From assembly GCF_024586455.1 (NCBI RefSeq), contig NC_065921.1, positions 43,174,574 to 43,238,573 on the forward strand: DNA of 64,000 nucleotides, written 5' to 3'. Source of the DNA: Bactrocera neohumeralis. Lineage: Eukaryota > Arthropoda > Insecta > Diptera > Tephritidae. Positions 24,901-37,224 of this stretch are shown in pieces. Position numbers and translations under genes: made by a program. Under the pieces are notes generated by a model. It was not told where the DNA came from and did no database searches. It saw only the letters and a list, made by a program, of their open reading frames with translations. Numbering within the stretch: position 1 is the stretch's first letter; each line of letters opens with the position of its first letter.

Positions 24901-26406
24901 ATGATCCTCAGCTTCAGTGGCCTCTCCTTTCGCCAGGCCCATCTTTCTGAGGAATTGATCACAGTGCGGTCCCTGTTGCGGGTGCTTGGACGCTGTTGTT
25001 GCCGCAGTCGTCGTCGGCTTCACTTTCGTTGTGTGATTTATTGTTGTTCCAGCAGTCATTGCCACCGATGCTGTTGTTGTATTCACAGCTGTGCCTGGTA
25101 TTGGTATACGTCCCGAGCCGAAATGTGTTGCCGACGCATGTCGCATATAGCGCTCTTTTGTATTCAAGTTATCGGTGACTGAAGACCAATGTGGGCGTGG
25201 CGATTGTACACCACTGCCGCAACTGCTACCCGAGCCGGGTTGGTCATGGAAACGATGCGCTGTGGCTGAAGCTGAGGCGGTCGGTGTGGTGGCACGGTAA
25301 TTGTACATTGACTGTGGTGGCGGTGGTGAGGAGAGTGTCGCAAAACGAAAGCCACTCGTTGTACCAGTCGAACTGTTCGCGCTCATACAACCATGATTCG
25401 GCTCTATTGAGGGGCTGCCACTGCGCAGGCAGGTGGTCGCCAACGATTGCAGTGAAAGCAAAAAATTCTCAGAACCTGAACCCGGTGAAGAGCTGGCACT
25501 GCCCGCACCGGCACTGCTGCCCGCGACTGCTGTCGACGACGCTGCACTGCTCATTGCATTCAAATTTGTGCGATTAAGTAAACTGCGACGTACGATCTCG
25601 AATTCACCGCGATCATTAGCACCGGATTCATTGATAGCAAGCGCGACTAGCTCGGGTTCACGTGCCTCCACCGCTACGGGCTGTTCGTAGGTCGTACTGA
25701 GGTTGGCTGCCGGCGAGACCTGTCGCAGTTGGCACAATTTCTGTGTCCAACGTTGATGTGTACTTTCCGCCGTTGAGGACGCAGATCCCGAACTGTTTGC
25801 GCTGTACGGGTCAATGTAGAGTGGCGACGAGTCGCGTGCATGTGCAGCACTCATACCACTATTGTTAAAGGCATACGGATTCGTTGTTATATTGATCACA
25901 TGTCCACTGCCAACACCTCCACCAAAGCCAGCGGCAGCACGAGATGTCGATGGGCGAGATGTAGGCGATTGACGACCACTGCCGATAGCAGTGCCACTCC
26001 CACTAATGCCATACGAAGTGTTGGCAAGCAGACTGTTGGTGTTGTAATTGTGTAAATTACTGCCGACACTACTACCGCTGCCACTACCAATGCCTCCGCT
26101 ATGCCCACTCCCACTAAGGCCGCTGGTATCACTGACTGTGCCGGCAGTGGTACGCATCATTTGTGGTTGATATTCATCGTCGGCTAAAGCGCGTCCCTCC
26201 AATATTAAAGAGGCTAGTCCTAATAAAACCGATGGCGTTTGGGCAGAAGCTGGTGAGGTGGCAGTGGACGACACCGAATTGGCGATTGGCGTCGTTGACA
26301 ACAACATGTTCAACTGTCCATTGTTATTACTTGTACTGTGGTTATTGCCGGTGGTACCGCTAACCGTTGCGGTGGATGTGGAACTACTGACTGTGGTTGG
26401 TATCAT
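18960..26406 (-). CDS. atos: Atossa (Atos/FAM214 family nuclear regulator), complete coding region
   Basis: Exons on the complement: 24871-26406 (from ATG), 24654-24790, 21430-23518, 20167-21351, 19491-19954 and 18960-19287 (stop TAG). All phases join, giving about 1,912 residues. In Drosophila, Atossa is a nuclear transcription regulator that supports macrophage energy metabolism and tissue invasion; the vertebrate relatives are ATOSA/ATOSB. Recognised blocks are CIEVFLGP..LLEQWIITQK (about 535-557), TMTLPSLCSAIRSQLYFSQ just after it, VEVMGFTVLLGASGG with PTQLTIPAASYFYELRGES (about 1600-1645), and EIRLPRKGYSVP..GNVQATLLNP..VRMFVIPYDMRDMPP (about 1650-1695), the conserved FAM214 core. Between them lie long Ser, Thr, Gly, Asn and Gln-rich linkers, including Asn runs at 19590-19680. 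The start is set by a splice acceptor at 26426, 19 bases upstream of the ATG. The C-terminal tail after NPKYSAR is low complexity. Confidence 0.93.
23750..24370 (+). pseudogene. Decayed SETMAR-type mariner transposase in an atos intron
   Basis: In the intron 23519-24653, antisense to atos, broken frames read as a DD34D mariner. Pieces are LGISRGFVQIILVDIF (about 23780), KKRAEPKKPRQNRPKI, FIDIRGLMHHEFVSEGQ (about 24040), the second catalytic Asp block SWILHDDNAPSH (about 24172-24207) and a C-terminal EKCFEDWKNHWHKCI..GGDYFEG. Frameshifts and stops are many, so it is inactive. Confidence 0.85.
24420..24610 (+). repeat. Dispersed repeat family C fragment
   Basis: Blocks cagatcgatatctcaaaaa, ggactagttcgc and acggacatggctaaaacgg recur at 53930-54070, 55310-55800 and 62090-62640. 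Noncoding dispersed repeat in an atos intron. Confidence 0.6.
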
Positions 26407-26425
26407 TTTGGCTGATTGAATTGAA
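26407..26425 (-). promoter_or_regulatory. 5'UTR end and splice acceptor of atos coding exon 1
   Basis: The complement reads cttgcattgcag then ttcaattcaatcagccaaa before ATG. A pyrimidine-rich acceptor so close to the start codon shows that at least one 5'UTR exon lies upstream (toward higher coordinates). Confidence 0.7.
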
Positions 26426-26749
26426 CTGCAATGCAAGAAGAAATTATTCCATTATTGAATGTTGAAAATTAAATTTTAAAATAAGTATAGTATTAGTTAC
26501 CATTGAAGGGCATATCAATTATTTCCTATTGCCAGCGACAGCTATTAACTGAATTAGCATTCTACGATTCATATAGCAGTCTTACACTCTATACTATCGA
26601 TTGGCATACGGTTACAGTTCTAGAAAAAAAGTCATAGCACGCCTAACAGCTAGACTCTTAGGCGTAGAGTAGAATAAAATGAGAATTATTTCCTTATAAA
26701 GTCGGGGTAGTCGAATATTAGAAAAATCGATTGTTTTATATTTTCTTAA

Positions 26750-27660
26750 AGCATAGTATCTTACATCCTCTTCATCGATTTCAAAGCGCAATGTCTGAAT
26801 CAGGATCGGGAAGGATCTCTCCGAGCCGTTCGATAACAAACGAGGTTTTAGACAAGGCGCTAACTATCGCGTGATTTCTTCAATCTACTTCTGTAGGAAA
26901 TAATTCGAGCGTTAGAGCTAAATAGAGAAGATATAATCTTCTATAAGAGTTTACCGCTGCTGGTATACACCGATGATATTGATATAATAGGTGATAGTAT
27001 CTCTTGTCATCAAACAAACAGTCGTCGCATTTGCGACTAGGCTCCCACGTCATTGTTGGCAGTCATAACTTCGAAGTCAAAGATAATTTCGTGTATCTTG
27101 GAACTAGCATTAACAAAAACTACAACGTCAGCCTCAAAATCCAACGCAGAATAACTCTTGCCAACAGGTGCTACTTCGGACTGAGTACGTAACTGAGAAG
27201 TAAAGTTCTCTCTCGACGAACAAAGACCAAACTCTACAAGTCACTCATCATCCCCGTCCTGCTATATGGTGCAGAGGCATGGACGACGACAACATCTGAT
27301 GGATCGGCATTACGAGTTTTCGAGTGAAATTTTCTACGGTTACATCTTCCGCATTCCTTTGCGCATTGGTAACGGCGAATAACGCTGTCGACATAGTTCA
27401 GCGAATTAAGAGACAGCGGATACGCCGGCTAGGTCATGTTGCCCGAATAGATGAAAACACTCCAGCTCTGAGAGTATTCGACGCAGTATTCACCGACGGA
27501 AGCGGAAGAAGAGGAAGATCTCCACTCCGTTGAAAAGATCAGGTGGAAAAGGACCTGCTACACTTAAAACCTCCAATTGTCGCCAAACAGCGAAATATAA
27601 GAAAAACTGGCGCCCTGTTGTAAACTCGACTATAAGCGCGTAAGCGGTGTTTACGCCAAT
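26750..27660 (+). pseudogene. RTE-clade LINE reverse transcriptase relic, 3' part
   Basis: Broken frames give IRIGKDLSEPFDNKRGFRQG (about 26795), the decayed active-site block TDDIDII near 26970, DNFVYLGTSINKN (about 27085), SLIIPVLLYGAEAW (about 27240) and the C-terminal RQRIRRLGHVARIDE (about 27410-27455) plus RVFDAVFTDGSGRRGRSPLR. It is homologous to 4320-5110 and to 2508-2610. Stops and frameshifts make it dead. Confidence 0.85.
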
Positions 27661-27989
27661 AAAGACGAAAATAATACCTTAGAAATATGCTTATCTCCGA
27701 CAAATGCTGAGCGAATTAGTCGATCATTAGCAAAGGGGTATCGGACGCTCTGTAATGTTCGTGTAAAGCTTTCTGTTTCGTTCTTCTTAAGACAATGTTT
27801 TCTATTGGCGACCACTGCAGCTCGAAAACTGCTCGATAGATTTCGATGAAATTCATATAGCTTCTTGAAAACATGAAGAAGTAGTGCCTGAATGCAGGCT
27901 TTTTACTTCGAGTTTTTATAAACCATTAATTGTTAGTTTTGCCGGAAAAACTGGAAAATTTGCCCGCTATCAAGTTGTTAATTAAAAAA

Positions 27990-28090
27990 AAAGATGTGAG
28001 ACGTAGCCGCGGCCAATATTTGAAAGAGATAATCTTAAAAAAGTAAATGCCAAAAAATATTCTTTCAAATGATAATAAACATTTCCGATT
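27990..28090 (+). repeat. Possible mariner 3'-end fragment
   Basis: The segment from gccgcggccaatatttgaaa reads RGQYLKEII(L/F)KK, resembling the end of mariner transposases that finish in a RGGHxxEIIF-like motif. It is short and weak. Confidence 0.35.
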
Positions 28091-29990
28091 AAATTGGAAG
28101 TTTCTATGCTTTTTCTTTAAAAAAGTAAGGAACCTCGAAATGCATCACGATTTAGTTATCAATTTCGGAAAATTACATACTATCCCCCTAGGTAGAATAT
28201 GGGAACGTGTTTATTGATGTAATTGCCACAGAATATGGCATGTCTGTATGTATATTTTACCTTTATTTTATATGATATGAGTGCATCATAACCTAAAATC
28301 TCAATTAGCGTCGAGAATTGTATAAATTGGAAACTTTGTTTGTTTTTATGTTCCTACATCAGCGATTATTCAGCTTTTGAAAAACAACATAAAAGATATG
28401 TATACTTTATAATTGACAAGTACCTATCAGCGTGTTATATTTGAGCTGTTGTTACTTGAGTGTCTTCATAAGCTGATGGGTTGACTGGGCGCGGAGGTGG
28501 AAATGAGCGTAATTTTTTCGTAGGTGACCTCGCAGATGCAAATTAAAGTGGATAACTTAAAAACGCATGGAAAGCTGTAAATATAACTGTAAATATATAG
28601 GTAAGTATGCAAACATAGGTGTGTGGACGCAAATAGAGGCATATATCATAAGTATATGAATGGTAGTTGTAGTGATTTGATGTTCAAGCATAAACTGGGT
28701 CAGGGTCCAACTGCATATAATGAAAATTCAAAGGCATGCGAGTACATATGTGTACATAAATATATATGTATACATGTATCTAGATGCACATATGTATCAA
28801 TATATACATATTATGTAGAGGGCATGCATAACGAGATCTGTGGCATAGCAACAGTTGCCAAATATGTTGAGACCTACATTGGAACACATACATATGTACA
28901 TATATCGATATATGTATTCATTTATGTAGTTGTGCAACTGTGCTTGCAACGGTGTCATGCTGTGGGCGCGTGAAAGCTTCTGCAGGCAATCACAGAGCGC
29001 ATTTTGTCAAGTACAAGGATTTTGTTGAGTTGGAAAAGAAATGCATACATACACATGTTCACACACATTGTAAGTGCTCACAGATGTACAAATGCATTAT
29101 TTGCTCTACTTTCATGCACATACCACCCCTGATGTCGTGTCAAAAGGGTGGGAGGCTGTCTTGCAAAAACAAAACCAAAAAAAGTAGAACACTAGTACAC
29201 CTCTGCTCATTGTTGTTGTAGTTGCCATGCCTTTATCACTTTCACTTATTTCAGCCAGATTAATATATACACATATGTACATATATACATATGTATTGAA
29301 TACCAAACTATAACGAGGTCATGACAACAATAGGAAAATGGCAATATGTAACAACAACAACAACAACAACAACAACAATAAACAACATGCGCTGCAATTT
29401 CCGCAATATGAAGGCTTACATTTCCTACATACACACATACACCAGTTTTGGAGGTCGAAGGATACGGATGCGGATACAGATACGGATACGGATGTGTAAG
29501 CAACATATGCGGACTTACATAAATCAGGGCACATACTATTTGTTAGTGTAACGCCAGAAAATCAGGTCATTTCATAGTTAACCAACGAACTGAAAACTTA
29601 AATGGCACAGCATACTCGTAAGTGGGTCAACATTGGCGCACAATGGCGACCGCACGGGAACAATGTGATGATCTAAATTGTTGCTCTTGATGGACGACAT
29701 TTGATTGAAATTAATTATGCGCACATAATAAACGTGAGCCGAAGTACAGACTTATTTGCACTTACAAAATATACAAATTTAAAAATGTTACTTAGATTTA
29801 TTTAATAAGTTTTTCATGGATCCTTTTTCTTTAAATATTAGAAATGGAGGCCAAAACGGAATTTTTATTTACTACTGTGGACAAAAAATTGAAAGATTTT
29901 TTAATTTAAATTTGGGGTGAAAGCCCATTCGTCGAAATATTTCTTTTCTAGGTTAATATGACTGTCATCTGTGCTAAAAGCCACGTCAAA
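28091..29990. other. Gene-free DNA with microsatellites
   Basis: Contains TACATATGTA-type repeats (28740-28930), a (CAA)n tract at 29350-29377 and a GGATAC-type hexamer repeat at about 29458-29495. No supported gene. Confidence 0.45.
29350..29377. repeat. (CAA)n microsatellite
   Basis: Nine uninterrupted caa units, read directly. Confidence 0.9.
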
Positions 29991-30009
29991 ATAATCATTA
30001 GTGTTAAGT

Positions 30010-31010
30010 ATAGGCTAGTCTTTCTTAAGTACTTAAAATGCATTTGTCGATTTTTACGACGAACAAAGAAGTTCCGTTAAATTTTGTGTGCGGAATCAAA
30101 CTTCTGGTGCCGAAACGTTCAGAATGTTGGAAAATCCCTTCGGTGATAATTCGCGAGCAAGTGGTTTTGATTGGTACAAATTATTAGCATCGACGACGAA
30201 CCATGCCCAGGATTGTCGTCAACATCAACTCACAATCAACACGTAAATAAAATAAATGGCTTGCTGCATGAGAGTCGACCACTAACACTCAGACATCGCA
30301 CTGGCATCGTTGAAATATCGGAAAGATCAGTGAAAATCATTTTGAAAGATCATTTGGGCCTAAGAAAATTGAAAGCACGATTGGTTCCAAAATCACTCAA
30401 CTTTTTCGAAAAACCCCGTCGCATTACCGTCTGTGAAACAATACTTTTCGATTACCAGAATGTTATGAAACATATTATTATTGGCGATGAGTCTCTGATA
30501 TATGCTTATGACATGGAAACAGACGATCAACCGGCCAAATATCGTGACAAAGGTTAACCAAAGCCGAAAACAATACGTCCAAGCAGGTCAAAAATCAAAA
30601 TTATATTGACAGTTTTCTTCGATTATCGAGGTGTGGTGTACTCCGAATTCCTTCCCACCGGCCAAACTTTTAATAAGGAATACTATTCAAGCGTTATGAG
30701 TCGAAGCCGGAATTATTTGCCGACAACTCTTGGTTTTTGCACCACGACAAGCGTGAGTTTTTCGCCAAATTTTCAACCAATATCGTGCTGCAACCACCGT
30801 ATTCGCCTGATTTAGCTCCGTGTGACTTCTGACTATTCAACAAACTCAAATGACCGCTACGGGGAAACAGTCTTAGGTCAATTGAAGACAGGAAACGTGA
30901 ATCGCTTCGCACATTGAAGGCTATTTTGGAAATTGACCTTAGTAACTGTTTACTGTTTACTGTGGATTACTTTGCGGGGGACGACTGACATAGTGTTTGA
31001 AGAATAAATT
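30010..31010 (+). pseudogene. Decayed mariner transposase (DD34D), near full length
   Basis: The order of motifs is that of a whole transposase: KILKDHLGLRKL..ARLVPKSLNF (about 30330-30400), first Asp block HIIIGDESLIYAYDMET (about 30470-30520), KTIRPSRSKIKI..TVFFDYRGVVYSEFLP (about 30570-30660), GQTFNKEYYSSVMSR, and the third Asp block PPYSPDLAPCDF (about 30796-30830). Frame breaks occur between several blocks and the second Asp region is scrambled. It represents a different lineage from the copies at 23750 and 43815. Confidence 0.85.
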
Positions 31011-31190
31011 AAAAATTTAAAAAATATGAACAAAGTCTTAATATTTTATGCTCATAGCAATATATCACTATCTCTCTCTTGACCTATCTATTTTTCCTAC
31101 TCTTGGATTAATAAATATTATTTTTTAGATTTGTGGTTTCAATGACATTTTTTGAAATTGCTCCATTTGGCAGCTATTACTTAATCTATG

Positions 31191-31198
31191 CTCTATTT
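31191..31198. repeat. Left 8-bp target site duplication of the hAT element
   Basis: ctctattt precedes the CAGGCC end; an identical copy follows the other end at 33317-33324. Confidence 0.85.
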
Positions 31199-33316
31199 CA
31201 GGCCCGTCCAACATAATTTTGTGAAGGGCCAGGTTTAGCATTTTCATAACCGTAGCGGGCCAAAAAAAAAATAAAATGACCTTCAGTTTTGGTATATTTA
31301 TTTATTTATAATAAGCAACATCACATAAATCTTAATATATTATTATTAATGTAACTATGGCCTTAGCATATAAAGATATTCTTATTCTTAAAATCTAATT
31401 AATGAGATGTCTGAAATTTTTTTCTGTTTGCACAGCGCATCTATGTGAGCTGGAGTTTTAGAAGTGGCTATGCGCAAAATGCCTTTAAGATGACTATCTA
31501 ATAAAGATGATCTGGTTTTTGATTTGTTAAATTTCATCCGAGAAAACAGCTGCTCGCAAACATATCTACTACCAAATAAAGAAATATGTTGAATAGCCAG
31601 CTTAGTAAGGTTTGGGTATTGACTGGGTGTAATATACTTTTTGTAAAATTCAATTAAGTTTGGAAGACAATTATTATATGCTGTTTTTAGATGAGAGCTG
31701 CTTTGCAATTCTATTAACTCCAGCTGTAAACTCTGCGCAGCGCCTTCAATTTCAACATCAAATGGATTTTGAAATACTTTCATGCAGGGAGTTTGTGATT
31801 TGAAGTCTGCGAATCTGTCGTCAAACTCGTTCCTTAATCTTTGTAACATCAGCACGTACTTGTCAAAATCCAGGGTATCTTGCCTTTTATACTCTTAACA
31901 AAGTTGCTAAGGACAGTATTATAGTTTTGTTCACATAACGGTTGTTTGTAAGTCCTAAAACTTTAGGGTTATATATACCAAAGTGATCAGGGTGACGAGT
32001 AGAATCGAAATCCGGATGTCTGTCTGTCCGTCCGTCCGTGCAAGCTGTAACTTGAGTAAAAATTGAGTTATCATGATGAAACTTGGTACGTATTTCTTGA
32101 CTCCATAAGAAGGTTAAGTTCGAAGATGGGCAAAATCGGCCCACTGCCACGCCCACAAAATGGCGGAAACCGAAAACCTATAAAGTGTCATAACTAAGCC
32201 ATAAATAAAGATATTAAAGTGAAATTTGTCACAAAGGATCGCATTAGGGAGGGGCGTATCTAGACGTAATTTTTTTGGAAAAGTGAGCGGGGGCCCGCCC
32301 CCGACTAAGTTTTTTGTACATATCTCGGAAACTACTATAGCTATGTCAACCAAACTCTATAGAGTCGTTTCCTTCAGGCATTTCCATATACAGTTCAAAA
32401 ATGGAAGAAATCGGATAATAACCACGCCCACCTTCCCATACATAGGTTATGTTGAAAATCACTAAAAGTGCGTTAACCGACTAACAAAAAACGTCAGAAA
32501 CACTAAATTTTACGGAAGAAATGGCAGAAGGAAGCTGCATCCAGGCCTTTTTTAAAAATTGAAAGTGGGCGTGGCCTCGCCTTCTTCCAATATAACGCTA
32601 TTTTGAATTCCATCTGATGCCTTCTCTGTATACATTAGGAACCAATGATGATAGCGGAATAAAACTTTACACAAATACGGTATTTGAAAAATATGTAAAT
32701 GACGGATAATGATTATCACTTTATCATGCGAGAGTATAAAATGTTCGGTGACACCCGAACTTAGCCCTTCCTTACTTGTTTGTAGATAAGGTCTCCCAAT
32801 GAATCAACTGCTTTTGTTCCAGCTGCTTTTCCAACAATAAAATTTTTGTGACAACTAGAACGTGTTCGTATAACTGTGTGCATAGTTGGTCTTTCCCTTG
32901 TAGTTTTAAGTTAAGATCAGAAAGATATTTAGTTATATCAACCAGGAAAGCCAGATCAGCCAACCACTCCTCATCAGTAAGGAAAGTAATTTCTTGGTCT
33001 TTGTTGCCAAGAAAAATATTTAAGTCGTCCAGCAGGGAATAGAATCGTTTTAGTGTGGCTGCTCTGCTGAGCCAGCGAACGCGACTGAAGTATACAATGT
33101 CTTCGTGATCTGAACCGACATCAGCCAGAAAAGCCTGGAACTGTCTGTGGTTAAGCCCTCTTGCGCGTATAAAATTAACTGTCTGCACTACTTTATCCAT
33201 CACGTGTTTCAGGCCTATACAACTGGGATGCCCAAAGACGGTAAGAGATGGCGGGCCGGATGAAGGACCTATGCGGGCCGGATGGTGGCCCGGGGGCCGT
33301 ATGTTGGACAGGCCTG
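31199..33316 (-). mobile_element. hAT transposon (GTF2IRD2/Charlie-like), internally deleted and interrupted
   Basis: Ends are inverted: CAGGCCCGTCCAACAT at the left and the complement of CAGGCCTGTCCAACAT at the right, 15 of 16 bases matching. They are flanked by perfect 8-bp duplications, the hAT signature. Two coding blocks on the complement remain. Bases 32785-33240 hold a mid part (LNHRQFQAFLADVGSDHEDI, RVRWLSRAATLKRF). Bases 31388-31880 hold the C-terminal hAT dimerisation region (GSRYVCEQLFSRMKFNKSKT, then RSSLLDSHLKGILRIATS). The N-terminal zinc finger and much of the catalytic domain are missing, so it cannot make an active enzyme. A 0.9-kb repeat (31885-32780) splits the two blocks. 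Confidence 0.88.
31885..32780 (+). mobile_element. Dispersed 0.9-kb repeat, family B, copy 1, nested in the hAT
   Basis: Homologous along its length to 48135-49014. It begins ttttatactct and ends cttccttacttgtt. Near the right end, gcgagagtataaaa is the inverse of the consensus start, followed by a stem-loop GTTCGGTGACACCCGAAC. The inner part has tgtctgtctgtccgtccgtc and tgatgaaacttgg blocks. It has no open coding sequence. The class is unknown; it is nonautonomous. Confidence 0.8.
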
Positions 33317-33324
33317 CTCTATTT
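33317..33324. repeat. Right 8-bp target site duplication of the hAT element
   Basis: ctctattt, identical to 31191-31198. Confidence 0.85.
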
Positions 33325-33344
33325 GGTTTGCCATTTTTTAATGA

Positions 33345-33790
33345 ATAGACCACGTTCACTCTTGCAGAAAATGAGCATCCTCATAGACGCCGTATAGTGC
33401 GCGCCGAAGATCAACGATGAAGCTTAGGTTTGGTCGAATTGGAGTGTTGATAGTCCATAAGCTATTATGGAGACGACATTACACCGTCGAAAAGTCGCTG
33501 TTTGGTACGCTCGAAGAGCAGAGCGAATCACTGGTTCACATTTTCTCAAAAATGAAACCGGCCAAAATCTTACAGTCAACGGAGAACGGTATAGATTTTG
33601 TGAATTGGAGGAAGCGTAGCCAGCGAAGCAATAAATTAATTGAAGAAAACTTTTTGGTTTATAACCCGGTCCCAAGATCATGCGATTTAACACCGCTGTA
33701 TGATTTTTGTGGGATTATGTGAAATCGGCTGGTATTTATTCGAGCCAGCCGCGGCGGCCACTTGGCACAAATCTTTTTTAAAACATAATC
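33345..33790 (+). pseudogene. Decayed mariner transposase fragment
   Basis: Contains a scrambled middle and a clear end RSCDLTPLYDFCGIM (about 33675-33720) followed by ASRGGHLAQIF, as in the mariner type at 1320-2060. Inactive. Confidence 0.6.
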
Positions 33791-35818
33791 TTGTCTTTAA
33801 ACTAACATAAAGCTAAATTTAACATTTTATAACATTAAATTATATGCTTTTTATTTCATTTTGAAAACCATATGTCTAAAAAAAGGCTTTATTTGGAACG
33901 TGTTACAGTAGAAAACGAGTGTAATTTGCGAACAAGCAGTGATCCTGAGATATGCTCTTGAGACTTCAAAATGTATAGGTTCAGTTTAGAAATTCAAGGT
34001 AAACCAAAACAATAATAACTATATTTAAAGTTCTTAACAGCAGCTATAATAGTTATATATAGTATATGAAATATTTATTAAAAAGTTAAGTTCAACTGTG
34101 CTTTCTGGATTGTTTTTATGTTTTAATGGATATTTCAAAATACTATTTATAGTATTAATACTTTTAATTAGAAAATAAATACTTTAAAGCTCAATAATTG
34201 TAAAGTGTTTTACCAATAATTTGTTGAATAAGTGGATATTGGGAGATAAAAAGACTCGTGAATTCGTGGATATAGTAATACGAGGAAATGTATTGAACTA
34301 TCGAAGAAACAAAAATTATTAGAAGAAGAGTTCAGGCTGCATCTTGAGTGAGCAGTTTTAATCCTTTAAATGTAAGGCCTGATCAAAAAGAATACATTTC
34401 ATATTCAATCAAACACAAATTCGAGGAGCTTTAGCATTAATCCTTAACTGTAAATAAACTTGCCACTATCATATCAATGATACTGTATAGAAAATCCAAT
34501 GTTGTGGTAACTGAATGGGGTCAAAAAGAGTTTAAAGTCATTATTAAATTTTGGTGACAACTATTGTAGAAATATCGGTATCAAACTGTATCGAAGATAA
34601 TTATAAAAATTTCAAATTATATGAGTTACTTTTTTATTGATGCCATACATAGGTAATACAACAAATTCTTCAAACGTTTGTCGATGTCAAGCGATTTTCA
34701 TTGTACAAAGAGGTGGATTTTTGGGAGACCATCAACTTGAACACCTATGTTTCCAATATTTATTTGAATATTGTAGGTAAAAATAAATTGAGTAGCTGTT
34801 AAAAAAGATTAAACTCTGCTATATACTTCAAATCATGTATATACATATGTATTATGTAAATATATATGTATATATACATAAGTATGTGTAAATAGTGACT
34901 TGTATATTATGCAACATTTCAACAGGTCAAGTTATGTGTATCTAAAAATACGATATTCATAATTTCTTGTTGTTGTTGCAGTCAAATATGTGGGTGACCT
35001 AGTGCTCTAGTTGCAACAACGAGTTGCACAATAAAGTTTGAATATGTGCACAAAACTATACATATATGGACAGATATATGCAGGCACATTAGAAGATATT
35101 TATGAATGTGTATTCATGGCTGCATGCCACTTATTTCCGAGGGGGGCTGACCCAATTCGCCTGGCATGAAAGCCGACTGAGCGATGGCGAAATATTGATT
35201 TTCGCAAAATTGCCTGGAATTTCGGATACATAAACATTAAGCGAAAGACAGTGAAAGTACGCAAATAGATATACATATAAGGTATATATGTACCTACATA
35301 TGTAAATACTTTCATGGATTTCTGTATTCAGAGCAGCATGCCCCAGATGCATGTTGTACATACATTTATTCAAGGAAGTTTAAGAAACACAAACAATGCA
35401 GGCGTTTATGGCTTGAAAAGGTAAATAAGGAAATGAATAAGGTAATCTTACACAAGTTTACACACATGCATAGAAAAGTCGAAATTTATTTCGAATGAAA
35501 TTTGTGCTCTGGCAAGTGATATGTTGTTGTTTTATCATTTATATATGTATTAATAATTTTTGAGGGATTTTGGTAGAAATTTTTTTTTTGAAATTGGAGT
35601 TTTCGTCTCTTTTGGGAAATGGAGCAAACTAAGAATTGCTGATAGCTTGCATTGTACATAGAAAAGCAATTTTTTAATTTTCTCAAATTGGAGAATTTTA
35701 GTTTAAAATTTCACACTGTTTTTTATTTATTTTCAAACGCAGGAAATTTTATTTTTTAATTAAATTATAAAATAAAAAAAAAAAATATTTTATCGAGATC
35801 TTAAATTAAAAGCGTACA
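33791..35818. other. Gene-free DNA
   Basis: AT-rich, with TACATATGTA-type microsatellites near 34840-34890 and 35270-35300. No gene, RNA or transposon recognised. Confidence 0.4.
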
Positions 35819-36177
35819 AAATACAGCTTGTGCAAGAACTGAATCCGTTCGATCTTCCCAAGCGATATCGCTTCGCTTTATGGGCTCTTGAAAAGTACCA
35901 AGAAGATCCGACATTTTCGAGTCAAATTTTGTTCAGCGTCGAGGCCCATTTCTGGCTCAATGGATGTGTAAACAAACAAAATGGACGCATTTGGGGCGAA
36001 GAGCACCCTGAAGAGATTGCAGAAACTACCATTTCATCCAGAAAAAAGCAATGGTTTGGTATGGGTTGTGGGCCGGTGGAACCATAAGTCCATATTTCTT
36101 CAAAAATGATGCCGGTGAGAACGTTGCCGTCAATGATGACCGTTATCGCGACATGATAATTGACTATTTGATGCCTG
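35819..36177 (+). pseudogene. Mariner transposase relic, 5' segment (continues at 38073)
   Basis: Largely open frame with VQELNPFDLPKRYRFALWAL, SVEAHFWLNGCVNKQNGRIW, then frameshifted SPYFFKNDAGENVAVNDDRY and DMIIDYLMP. The reading stops being mariner-like exactly where the 1.9-kb element begins and resumes with DIKARDLGDIWFQQDG after it. Confidence 0.85.
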
Positions 36178-36651
36178 GGCACAATTCCGATTTCTTCGGC
36201 GCCGCGATTTGAAGGTACCGTTGGAAAGAGGAAGTCCTCCTGATTAAAAAATATATGGAGTTATAGGTACCGCAAACGCTTAGTTTAAGAGATATTCGAC
36301 AAGCTATTTCAACAAGCTATTTTACCGCATTAGACACACTTTACTCACATTTTTCACTTCAAATTTATTAAATTAAACTATAAACTTTTAAATAAATCCA
36401 CATTTTACACTTTTTACAGTTTTTTTACCGAATAAATCTTTATTTTAAAAATTACATTTTACACTCCTAGTGAACATCATGTGTGTGTGTGCTAAAAATT
36501 ACGACGAAATGGAGCGCTGCCAATAATAAGGAAATTCGCTGAAATGCCTTTTTTCCCAAAAATTCCTCTATCCATTCATATGGATATGTTCTTTATTTAA
36601 TTTAATAAACAAATAAGTAATATTATATAGTAATATTATATAATAATATTA

Positions 36652-37220
36652 CACCCAACTCTTTTTTTACACGGTAGATACGTTCCTCGGAAATCCGTGC
36701 ATAAAAAGAGGCGTTTCCTATAGTAAAATGGAGGATACGTTCCATGTCATCTGAAAGCCGTGTAAGATGAAATAAATAACTATTTTACTTCGAAAACCCG
36801 CGTAAAAATAGTTGAAAACTACAAAATTTCGGATATGCTTACAAATTGTATGTTTATATGGCATTTTATTGAGCATTAAAACTAAATATCTACATATTGG
36901 TACAGGTGAAAAATTGGTAGAGTATGCAAAAAAAAAAAAAGAAATCTGTTAATCCAGAACTAAGAACAGAAAAATTAGAATAGAAATAAGAGAAAAATAT
37001 TTACATAGCTACATAATTGTTCGTCGCTACTTGATAACAAGCGCAATTGTTTGCGCCGAACTGGCCTAAAGTCGGTATCATCGCTGGGGATATCCATTTT
37101 AGCAATGTAAATATTATGCGAACAAAATGTGTAGGTAAGAGTTATCGGAAAAAAAATTTTTCTCAACCGTGTAACTTCAAATCCGTGTAAAAAGAAACCG
37201 TGTAAAAAAAGAGTTGGGTG
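36652..37220. mobile_element. Tc1/mariner-like MITE with perfect 24-bp inverted ends and TA duplication
   Basis: The left end starts CACCCAACTCTTTTTTTACA and continues CGGT; the complement of the right end is identical over 24 bases. TA lies outside both ends (36650-36651 and 37221-37222). The 569-bp interior repeats the motif aaatccgtg(c/t)(a)taaaaa and has no long coding frame. Perfect ends suggest recent insertion. Confidence 0.88.
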
Positions 37221-37224
37221 TATA

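Noticed and set aside
32226..32465. Opposing 79-codon frames inside the nested repeat
   Set aside because: They are not shared as open frames with the second copy at 48135-49014, so they are chance frames.
31885..32780. Helitron call for family B
   Set aside because: A near-terminal hairpin is present, but the ends do not show TC at the start and CTRR at the finish, so the class is left open.
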